64,000 nucleotides of DNA, taken from assembly GCA_033875255.1 (NCBI GenBank), contig JAWZSN010000002.1, positions 62,001-126,000 on the forward strand, read 5' to 3'. The first letter of the stretch is position 1. Each line of letters opens with the position of its first letter. Shown in pieces: positions 42,425-48,781 of this stretch. The position numbers and the translations under genes are program-made. The notes below the pieces were generated by a model that did no database searches, was not told the DNA's origin, and was given only the letters and a program-made list of their open reading frames with translations. The DNA is from Marinimicrococcus sp033875255. Its GTDB lineage: Bacteria > Pseudomonadota > Alphaproteobacteria > Geminicoccales > Geminicoccaceae.

Positions 42425-43324
42425 ATGCAGCAGCCCGGCACCGCCTTCGACCGGCTCTGGCCGCAACTGCTCGAGGTGGCCCATGGCGGCCGTGCGGCCG
42501 GGACAGTGTCGCTGGACGGGCTGGGCGCGGTCGAGGTGCGGCTGGCCCGGCTCTATCTCGATTTCCTGGCTCCGCACGCGGATGGGCTCGCTGTCCTGGC
42601 TCATCTGGGCCAGAGCCTCGATGGCCGGATCGCCACCGACAGTGGCCACTCGACCTTCGTCACCGGCGAGGCCAACCTCGTCCACATGCATCGGCTGCGG
42701 GCCCTGTCCGACGCCGTCCTGGTGGGCGGCGGCACAGTGGCCCTCGACGATCCGCGCCTCACCGTGCGGCTGGTCGAGGGGCCGTCGCCGATGCGCGTGG
42801 TGATCGACACCGGGCGGAGGCTGGCCGGCCATCACCATATTTTCCAAAGGACGCCGCCGGAGACGCTGGTCCTGTGCTGCAGCAAGCGCGTCGGGGAGCC
42901 CCGCTTGGGCAGCGCGCGGGTGCTGGGCGTCGCCGCCGGGGAAGACGGCTGCCTGGCGCCCGCCTCGGTGTTGGAGGCGCTTCGCCGGCAGGGCGTGCGG
43001 CGGCTCTTCATCGAGGGCGGCGGGGTTACCGTGTCGCGCTTCCTCGCGGCCGGCTGCCTCGATCATCTCCATCTCTGCGTGGCGCCGGTCATCATCGGCT
43101 CGGGCCGCGAGGCGCTTCGCCTGGCACCGATCGACACCATGCAGGAGGCGCTGCGCCTCGAGACCGAGCCGGTGCCCATGGGCGGCGACTGGCTCTTCGC
43201 CTGCCGGCTGCGGCGCCGTCCGCTGGCGCAGTGCTCAGCCCGGCAGCCAGAGCAGGTCGCGATGACCGACGAGGCAGCGCCCGCGGTCGGCACGCAGCAT
43301 GGCGAGCCGCTCGGCGCGCCATGA
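42425..43324 (+). CDS. RibD-like (DHFR-fold) reductase without deaminase domain
   Basis: A 299-residue protein whose core (about residues 55-275) is the RibD C-terminal reductase domain. Motifs seen are GQSLDGRIATDSG, LSDAVLVGGGTVALDDPRLTVR and RRLFIEGGGVTVSRFLAAG. It should reduce the ribosyl side chain of a pyrimidine ribotide with NADPH. The zinc deaminase half of bacterial RibD is absent, so the usual riboflavin step cannot be completed by this protein; the order may instead resemble the archaeal/fungal route. It starts 4 bp after yceI. Its last 90 bp overlap the convergent methyltransferase gene. Confidence 0.82.
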   Translation: MQQPGTAFDRLWPQLLEVAHGGRAAGTVSLDGLGAVEVRLARLYLDFLAPHADGLAVLAHLGQSLDGRIATDSGHSTFVTGEANLVHMHRLRALSDAVLVGGGTVALDDPRLTVRLVEGPSPMRVVIDTGRRLAGHHHIFQRTPPETLVLCCSKRVGEPRLGSARVLGVAAGEDGCLAPASVLEALRRQGVRRLFIEGGGVTVSRFLAAGCLDHLHLCVAPVIIGSGREALRLAPIDTMQEALRLETEPVPMGGDWLFACRLRRRPLAQCSARQPEQVAMTDEAAPAVGTQHGEPLGAP

Positions 43325-44038
43325 GGCGACGAGGGCGGCCTCGCCCGGCGCCATCGCGCCGGCAGCACCGGCCCAGCCCTCCAGCAGGGCCTCCTGGATC
43401 TCCCGGTCCTCGGGCTCGAGCCGCCAGTCGCTGGGCGCGCACAAGGTCCGCCCGGAGCAGCCCGCCAGCAGCTGCTCGAGGGCTCCCGCCGCGTCGGGCC
43501 CCACCGCGGGGCCGAAGCCCTTGTCGGTGCGCTGGTGGGCGTTGACCAGGTCCGTCACCCGTGCGTCGTCCCGGTGCGGCGGCTGGAGCCCGATCCGCCC
43601 ATCATAGGTGAGCGCGGCATGAAGGGGGATGCCGTGCGTGCTCGCCACCCGCGCCAGCCGCTCGAGCCAGCCGGCCGAGACGAGATCGAGCAGGGCCGAG
43701 CAGGCGAGGAGGTCGCAGCCCTCGCCGACGATGTCCTCGAGGCGGCTCTCGAGATCGGCTTCGACATAGCGCCACGAGACGTCGCCCGCGCGCGGCAGCA
43801 GGCCCATCCCCGCGGCGATCAGCTCCGGGTCGTGCTCGACGAGGCGCCAAAGCTGGCGGCCGGGCAGATGCGGCGCCAGCCAGCGCAGATTGCTGCCGGT
43901 GCCGCTGCCCATATCGACCACGGTGATCTCGCGCCGCTCGCCCAGCCAGTGGGCTAGGGCGCGCACCAGCCCGGCGTTGCGGGCCCTTGCGTCGTAGGGC
44001 TCGCGCAGCGCCAGCCAGCCGGCGGCGAACCCGCTCAT
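43235..44038 (-). CDS. Class I methyltransferase of the pterin-like cluster
   Basis: A 267-residue SAM-dependent methyltransferase-like protein. Motif I is VVDMGSGTGSNLRWLAPHLP near residue 45, the acidic end of strand 2 is RLVEHDPELIAAG, and DLLACSALLDLVSAGWLERLA corresponds to motif IV. The start (MSGFAAGWLALREPYDARAR) overlaps the glycosyltransferase stop in ATGA. It is the last gene of the minus-strand arm MDR - PTPS-like - GT - methyltransferase, and runs 90 bp into the RibD-like gene on the other strand. Its acceptor may be the glycosylated or reduced pyrimidine/pterin of the same cluster, which is inference from context. Confidence 0.78.
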   Translation of the reverse strand: MSGFAAGWLALREPYDARARNAGLVRALAHWLGERREITVVDMGSGTGSNLRWLAPHLPGRQLWRLVEHDPELIAAGMGLLPRAGDVSWRYVEADLESRLEDIVGEGCDLLACSALLDLVSAGWLERLARVASTHGIPLHAALTYDGRIGLQPPHRDDARVTDLVNAHQRTDKGFGPAVGPDAAGALEQLLAGCSGRTLCAPSDWRLEPEDREIQEALLEGWAGAAGAMAPGEAALVASWRAERLAMLRADRGRCLVGHRDLLWLPG

Positions 44039-45162
44039 TCGCCGCGTGCCGACCTGGGGGCCGACCACGCGTCGCCGCTCGGCGGTTCTTCGGCCAGCTC
44101 GTCCTCGAGCGCGCGCAGCAGCGCCAGCTCGATCAGCCGGCCGGTCTCCTTCCAGCTCGGCAGCCGGGCGCGCGCCGCCAGCGCGCCCTCACGCATGCGG
44201 CGGCGCAAGGGCGCGTCCTCCAGCGCCGCCAGGAGCGCCCGCTCGAGCGCCTGGGGGCGGTGCGGCGGCACCAGGATGGCAGCGTCGTCGGGCAGCCACG
44301 AGCCCACGGCGCCGCCGTCCACCGCCACCACCGGCAGGCCGCTCGCCACCGCCTCGGCCAGCGCCATGCCGTACCCCTCGTGGCTCGAGGCCGAGACGAA
44401 GAGGTCGGCACCGCGCCAGGCGGCGGCCAGCGCCCGCGGTGACAGCTCGCCGGCAAGCTCGACACGGTCGGCAAGGCCGGTCTCGGCGATGGTGATGAAG
44501 AGGTCGGCCACCGCCGCCTCCGAGCGCTCGAGGCTGCCGGCGATGGTGAGCTTCCAGGGCAGCCGGCGCAGGCCGGCAAGGGCGCGCACCAGGGCGGTAA
44601 AATCCTTGCGCGGGATCACCGAGCCCACCGCCAGGATCTGCAGCGCTCGGCCGGGACCCGAGCCCTTCGCCTCCGGCATCGCATCGACACCCGGCGGGGC
44701 CACCGCCAGCCGCTCCACCGGCACGCCATAGTCTTGCGCCAGCGTCTCGGCGGTGGTCTCGGAGGTCGCGATCACCCGGCGCGCCACGGCAAGCGCGCGG
44801 CGCTCGGCCGAGCGCAGATGCCCTGCGGCTCCGGGCGGCAGGCCCGCCTCCAGGGCCAGCGGATGGTGCACCAGGGCCACGATCCGCAGCACTGCCCCGT
44901 GCGCCTCGGCGACCTCGGGCAGGGCCCCCCAGGCGAGCCCGTCGACCAGCACCAGGCTGCCCTGCTCGAGCCCGGCAAAGGCCCGCTCGGCCTCGACCAT
45001 GGCCGCGCCGTCGGGCAGCGGGAAGCCGTCGGGCAGGCGCAGCGCCTCGACGCGCCAGCCGCGCGCGCCCAGCTCGGCTGCCACCCGCCGATCATAGATA
45101 TAGCCGCCGGTGCGCTGCAGCGGATCGCCCGGCACCGCGAAGACCAGCCGGGCGCCGCTCAT
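44035..45162 (-). CDS. Glycosyltransferase family 4 of the pterin-like cluster
   Basis: A 375-residue GT-B enzyme. The acceptor loop is FAVPGDPLQRTGGYIYDRRV near the N-terminus, and the donor domain has VAPPGVDAMPEA, LAVGSVIPRKDFTALVRALA and SSHEGYGMALAEAVASGLPVVAV with the E-x7-E spacing. It is coupled by 4-base overlaps both to the PTPS-like gene upstream and to the methyltransferase downstream. A glycosyltransferase locked into an operon with pteridine-type enzymes suggests glycosylation of a small molecule, as in cyanopterin or limipterin. A cell-envelope glycan role is not excluded. Confidence 0.85.
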   Translation of the reverse strand: MSGARLVFAVPGDPLQRTGGYIYDRRVAAELGARGWRVEALRLPDGFPLPDGAAMVEAERAFAGLEQGSLVLVDGLAWGALPEVAEAHGAVLRIVALVHHPLALEAGLPPGAAGHLRSAERRALAVARRVIATSETTAETLAQDYGVPVERLAVAPPGVDAMPEAKGSGPGRALQILAVGSVIPRKDFTALVRALAGLRRLPWKLTIAGSLERSEAAVADLFITIAETGLADRVELAGELSPRALAAAWRGADLFVSASSHEGYGMALAEAVASGLPVVAVDGGAVGSWLPDDAAILVPPHRPQALERALLAALEDAPLRRRMREGALAARARLPSWKETGRLIELALLRALEDELAEEPPSGDAWSAPRSARGE

Positions 45163-45560
45163 CGCAGCGCCCCCTCGTAACCCGCCCAGGCAACGTGGCT
45201 CTCGGCGATCTCGACCTTCATGGAGACAAGATCCGCGCCGCCCGGCCCGAGCCCGCCTGCCGCGATCACTTTGCGCATCTCCTCGAAGATCCAGTGCGCC
45301 AGGAACTCGGTGGTGGTGTTCTTGCCGGCGAACTCCGGCAGCTCGTCGAGATTGCGGTAGTTGATGCGCGCCAGCAGCTCGCCCAGCGCCACCGTCGCCC
45401 GGCCGATGTCGACCACCACCCCCTCCGGCCCCAGCTCGTCGCGCCGGAGCTCCACGTCGACCACGAAGGTGGCGCCGTGCAGCTTTTGCGCCGGCCCGAA
45501 CAGCTCGCCCTTGAAGCTGTGGGCGATCATCACATGGTCGCGGACCCGAACGGTGAACAT
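45159..45560 (-). CDS. PTPS/QueD-fold protein lacking the canonical catalytic residues
   Basis: A 133-residue T-fold protein aligned end to end with 6-carboxytetrahydropterin / 6-pyruvoyltetrahydropterin synthases. The first zinc His (His 14 in MIAHSF) and the second (His 28 in KLHGATF) are kept. The third zinc His of the LHGH motif is Ala 30, the catalytic Cys is Ala 24, and the Asp-His pair (DHH in QueD) reads NYR. The NTTTEFLAHWIFEEM segment matches the NPTSE motif. So it probably binds a pterin-like ligand but performs another reaction. It is tightly coupled to the glycosyltransferase (ATGA). Confidence 0.8.
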   Translation of the reverse strand: MFTVRVRDHVMIAHSFKGELFGPAQKLHGATFVVDVELRRDELGPEGVVVDIGRATVALGELLARINYRNLDELPEFAGKNTTTEFLAHWIFEEMRKVIAAGGLGPGGADLVSMKVEIAESHVAWAGYEGALR

Positions 45561-45602
45561 GCAACCTCTCCCCGGGCACGGACCGCCGCACGGCGCGGTC
45601 CC

Positions 45603-46583
45603 CTACCTAGATGGTGCCTTATCATAACGGATGCGCTGACAGAGCGTGCCCCCCGGGCCGCCGGCGAGCCGCCGCATCACCGAAGGCAGCTCCGCAAAGT
45701 CGCTCTCGCCGCTTATCAATACGTCCAGAACCGGCGCGCCGAGCAGCTTCAGCGCCTTTTCCAGGCGCCGCCGCGTGCTCCAGCGTGCCCGCCGCGCGGC
45801 CGGCACCATGCCCACCTGCGAGCTCACCAGCCTGAGCCGCCGGCCGTGGAAATCCTCGCCCAGCGGCAGCGCGGGGGCCGTCGCGCCATACCAGCCCAGC
45901 GCCAGCACCGTGCCCTCGTCCCCGGCCAGCGCCAGGGTGCCGGCCAAGGCCTCGCCGCTGCCGCTGGCCTCCACCACGAGATCATTGCCGCCCGGGACCT
46001 CCCCCGGCCGTGCGAACGCCACGCCCAGCGCCACCGCCAGCTTTGCTTTCGCCGGGTCGAGATCAGCCAGCACCACCTCGGTTCCCGGGATCTGCCCGGC
46101 GAGCCACGCCACGAGCGCGCCCACCACGCCGGCGCCGATCACCGCCACCCGGTCACCCGGCAGCACGGCACCGTCCCAGAGCCCGTTGAGGGCCGTCTCC
46201 ATGTTGGCCGCCAGCACCGCGCGCTCCGCCGGCACGCCGTCGGGCAGCGCCACCACGGAACCGGCCGGCACCACGAAGCGCGTCTGGTGAGGATGGAGAC
46301 AGAAGACCTGCCGCCCGAGGAGCCCCGCCGGCCCCTCCTCGACAAGTCCAACGGCGCCGTAGCCGTACTTCACGGGGAAGGGGAAATCGCCCTCCTGGAA
46401 GGGGCAGCGCATCCTCTCGTGCTGGCTCGCCGGCACGCCGCCTGTGGCGACCAGCGCCTCGGTGCCGCGGCTGATGCCGGTGAAGAGCGTGCGCACCAGC
46501 ACCTCGCCCGGCCGCGGTGCCACCAGCGCCGCCTCGCGGATCTCCCCCTCGAGCGGCCCGGTCGCCCAGTAGGCCCGGGCCAT
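45603..46583 (-). CDS. MDR-superfamily oxidoreductase, BchC-like, without zinc ligands
   Basis: A 326-residue medium-chain dehydrogenase/reductase. The Rossmann motif is VAVIGAGVVGALVAWLAG. The N-terminal catalytic part reads TLFTGISRGTEALVATGG and PVKYGYGAVGLVEEGP: where zinc alcohol dehydrogenases have GxCGSD and GHE, this protein has ISRGTE and KYGYG, so zinc ligands are missing, as in the BchC-like branch. It should use NAD(P)H on a small cyclic substrate. It begins the minus-strand arm, 42 bp before the PTPS-like gene. ATG 46583 is preferred to one seven codons earlier; neither has a strong ribosome-binding site. Confidence 0.8.
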   Translation of the reverse strand: MARAYWATGPLEGEIREAALVAPRPGEVLVRTLFTGISRGTEALVATGGVPASQHERMRCPFQEGDFPFPVKYGYGAVGLVEEGPAGLLGRQVFCLHPHQTRFVVPAGSVVALPDGVPAERAVLAANMETALNGLWDGAVLPGDRVAVIGAGVVGALVAWLAGQIPGTEVVLADLDPAKAKLAVALGVAFARPGEVPGGNDLVVEASGSGEALAGTLALAGDEGTVLALGWYGATAPALPLGEDFHGRRLRLVSSQVGMVPAARRARWSTRRRLEKALKLLGAPVLDVLISGESDFAELPSVMRRLAGGPGGTLCQRIRYDKAPSR

Positions 46584-46669
46584 GTCAGCGGATCGAGCAC
46601 CCATGTCCGACCGCTACCATGTTGCCCGGCGCCGATCCACCGAAGCCGGACGAGGCGCGGCGCCGCCGC

Positions 46670-47470
46670 TCACACCTTGCGCCCGCGGACAGCCCAGGTC
46701 CGGGCGAGGAGACGGATGCTGCCGTCGGGCGCCGCCGGCAGGCTCGCCCGGAGACGCTCGCGCAGCTGCTCGCGGGCCTTCCCGTCGAGGCGGACGCAGT
46801 AGGCGGGGGCGGGGCCCTGGCCGCCGAGGAACGGGCTCCAATAGTCGTCGAAGTCGCGGAACACGGTGGGCACGTCGATGGCGCGGGTCTCGACCTCGCG
46901 CAGCCCGCCCTTCTCCTCGAGGAGCTCGCGCAGCCGGCCGGGATGGCAGATGGGCGAGCGGCGGCCCTCGTCGAGGGCGGAAGCCGCCGGGTCGAGGGCC
47001 GCGGCGGCGTCCCAGAAGCGGCGCATCAGCTCCATCCGCCCGGCATAGTCCCAGACATAGAGAGCCGCCTCGCCGCCCGGCCGCAGCACCCTCGCCATCT
47101 CGGCCACGGCCCGGGCCGGGTCGGGCACGAAGTTCAGGACGAGGCCCGAGACCGCCCGGTCGAAGGACGCGTCCGGGAAGGGCAGGGCCTGCGCGTCGCC
47201 CTCATGGAGCTCGGCCGTCGGCACCTGTTCGCGGGCAAGGGCGAGGAAGCCCGCCGAGGGGTCGATGCCGGCCAGCCGGCCGGGAGCGCAGCTTCGCGCG
47301 ACGGCGCCGGAAAGCGCGCCTGTGCCGCATCCGACGTCGAGCCAGGCGAGCCCAGGCGGTGCCGCGAGCCACGAGAGGAACTCCGCTGCCACCATGCGGC
47401 TCCACCGCCCGACATAGGCCTCGTAGCGCTCGCCGCTGCTCCACAGATCCGGCGATCGTTCGGCGTCCAT
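46670..47470 (-). CDS. Class I SAM-dependent methyltransferase (UbiE-like)
   Basis: A 266-residue methyltransferase of the Methyltransf_11 type. It has ERYEAYVGRWSRMVAAEFL ahead of motif I AWLDVGCGTGALSGAV, then GIDPSAGFLALAREQ, DAQALPFPDASFDRAVSGL and EMARVLRPGGEAALYVWDY. The last phrase is frequent in small-molecule methyltransferases. It lies 86 bp upstream of the MDR gene on the same strand and might be cotranscribed with the pterin-like arm, but the spacer leaves this open. It diverges from the ybaK gene. Substrate unknown. Confidence 0.82.
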   Translation of the reverse strand: MDAERSPDLWSSGERYEAYVGRWSRMVAAEFLSWLAAPPGLAWLDVGCGTGALSGAVARSCAPGRLAGIDPSAGFLALAREQVPTAELHEGDAQALPFPDASFDRAVSGLVLNFVPDPARAVAEMARVLRPGGEAALYVWDYAGRMELMRRFWDAAAALDPAASALDEGRRSPICHPGRLRELLEEKGGLREVETRAIDVPTVFRDFDDYWSPFLGGQGPAPAYCVRLDGKAREQLRERLRASLPAAPDGSIRLLARTWAVRGRKV

Positions 47471-47622
47471 GGCGAAAGCCTCCCCGTGCGGGCATGAGGA
47501 AGCACTATGGCATGAAATCCCTCCGGGCGCTCCTGGGCGCATGGGGGCGCTGCGGGAGTGCTGCTGGAACCCGCCCCGGTGTGCCGCTAGCCTGCCTCCG
47601 GGACGCGACGGCGAGGTGCAGC

Positions 47623-48114
47623 GTGGCGAAGGCGGCAGCGGGCGGAACCCCGGCGGTGCGGTTTCTGGAGGCGCAGGGTGCGGCCTTCACCCTGCACGAG
47701 TACGACTTCGAGGCGCCCCCCGGCGCCATCGGCCTGAAGGCCGCGGCGGCGCTCGGCGTGGAGCCGGCGCGGATGCTGAAGACCCTCATGGCGGTGCTCG
47801 ACGGTGGCGAGATGGTGGCAGCATTGGTCCCGGTGGACCGCGAGCTCGACCTCAAGGCCCTGGCCGCCGCCGCCGGCGCCAAGCGCGCCGCCATGGCCGA
47901 GGTCAAGGCCGCCGAGCGCGCCACCGGCTACGTCAAGGGCGGCATCAGCCCCTTCGCCCAGCGCCGCCCCCACCGCATTTTCCTCGACGCCTCCGCCACC
48001 GCCCACCCCACCGTGCTCGTCAACGGCGGCCGGAGAGGCCTGCAGATCGAGCTGGCGCCGACGGTGCTGCGGGCGTTGACGGGGGCGGAGGTGGGGGAGA
48101 TCGGGCGGGGGTAG
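47623..48114 (+). CDS. ybaK: YbaK/EbsC-family Cys-tRNA(Pro) deacylase
   Basis: A 163-residue aminoacyl-tRNA editing protein that hydrolyses mischarged Cys-tRNA(Pro). The family motifs are TPAVRFLEAQGAAFTLHEY at the N-terminus, ALGVEPARMLKTLMAVLDG with the key Lys, AERATGYVKGGISPFAQRRP and TVLVNGGRRGLQIELAP. The start is GTG at 47623 with GAGG at reasonable spacing. It stands alone, diverging from the methyltransferase gene with a 152-bp spacer. The downstream region holds the isomerase remnant. Confidence 0.9.
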   Translation: MAKAAAGGTPAVRFLEAQGAAFTLHEYDFEAPPGAIGLKAAAALGVEPARMLKTLMAVLDGGEMVAALVPVDRELDLKALAAAAGAKRAAMAEVKAAERATGYVKGGISPFAQRRPHRIFLDASATAHPTVLVNGGRRGLQIELAPTVLRALTGAEVGEIGRG

Positions 48115-48324
48115 ATTGAGTCGCGGCAGACGAACAGCGTCAGGGCGCGATCGCGCGCAACCATGCAGCGCGAAGCTCCTGTTCGGGGCACTGAAGCCGT
48201 TCTCCCTCAGTGCGCCTTTGGAACATCGAGTTTAGAATCCGCTGTTCCATGTGGTACGCGGCTAGCTGCGTTGGCCAGTCTGTTCATATGCGCTGGACCA
48301 ACGCTCGCCGAGAGCTTTGCCTCG

Positions 48325-48627
48325 CCAGCGTTGGCGGTGTCCATCGACACCGGCCACGCCCGTTACGCGCACGGCTCCACCGGCGCGGCGCCGGTGGACT
48401 TCTACGTCACCGCCGCCGGCAACCGGCTGCAGCACGTCCACATCCAGGATGCCGACGGCTATGCCGACCGGCACTGGGAGATCGGCAGGGGCACGGTGAA
48501 CTGGCACGCCGTGTTCGGCGCGCTGGCCCGGCTGGAGAGCAGGCCGCGCCTTATTCTCGAGCTGCGCGACAAGGCCGCGATCCCGGCGTCGGTCGCCTGG
48601 CTGGAGGCCGCCTGCCGCGCCCGGTGA
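48325..48627 (+). pseudogene. 5'-truncated sugar phosphate isomerase/epimerase remnant
   Basis: About 100 residues match the C-terminal third of xylose-isomerase-like TIM-barrel sugar isomerases. The metal and substrate motifs are VSIDTGHARYAHGS, LQHVHIQDADGYADRHWEIG and GRGTVNWHAVFGAL, ending in ILELRD and a short helix. The first two thirds of a normal 260-280-residue protein are absent: upstream in-frame sequence (48163-48320) has different composition and no homology I recognise, and no other frame carries it. I therefore call it a decayed fragment. An 8-bp inverted repeat (CCAACGCT at 48298, AGCGTTGG at 48327) lies at the junction. Confidence 0.65.
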
Positions 48628-48667
48628 GGTGACGGCCCCGTCTTCCGCGCAGCCCTCCCGGGAACTG

Positions 48668-48710
48668 ACGGAACAAGAAGAAGGAGGCCGCGCGCAGCGC
48701 CTCGCGCGGC
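48668..48710 (-). terminator. Intrinsic terminator of the aldehyde oxidoreductase operon
   Basis: On the minus strand an 8-bp GC stem (plus-strand 48687-48694 with 48703-48710, 8-base loop) is followed by a pyrimidine tract complementary to the purine-rich 48668-48685. It lies about 70 bp after the molybdopterin subunit stop. The core GGCGCTGCGCGCGGC is shared with the terminators at 55.4 and 62.8 kb. Confidence 0.7.
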
Positions 48711-48781
48711 GCGCGCCCGCGGAGAGCCGCGCGGAGCCGCCGGCCCTTTCGGGCGCGGCAGCTCACGGCGCGGGAGCGGCC

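Noticed and set aside
40654..43324. Ordinary riboflavin operon
   Set aside because: No ribE, ribH or RibD deaminase domain is present, and the RibA N-terminal domain is not DHBP synthase. The genes are packed with YceI and face glycosyl- and methyltransferase genes.
48163..48627. Complete 154-residue secreted protein
   Set aside because: An apparent hydrophobic N-terminus is coincidental; the conserved part is the C-terminal piece of a TIM-barrel isomerase, so a remnant is the better reading.
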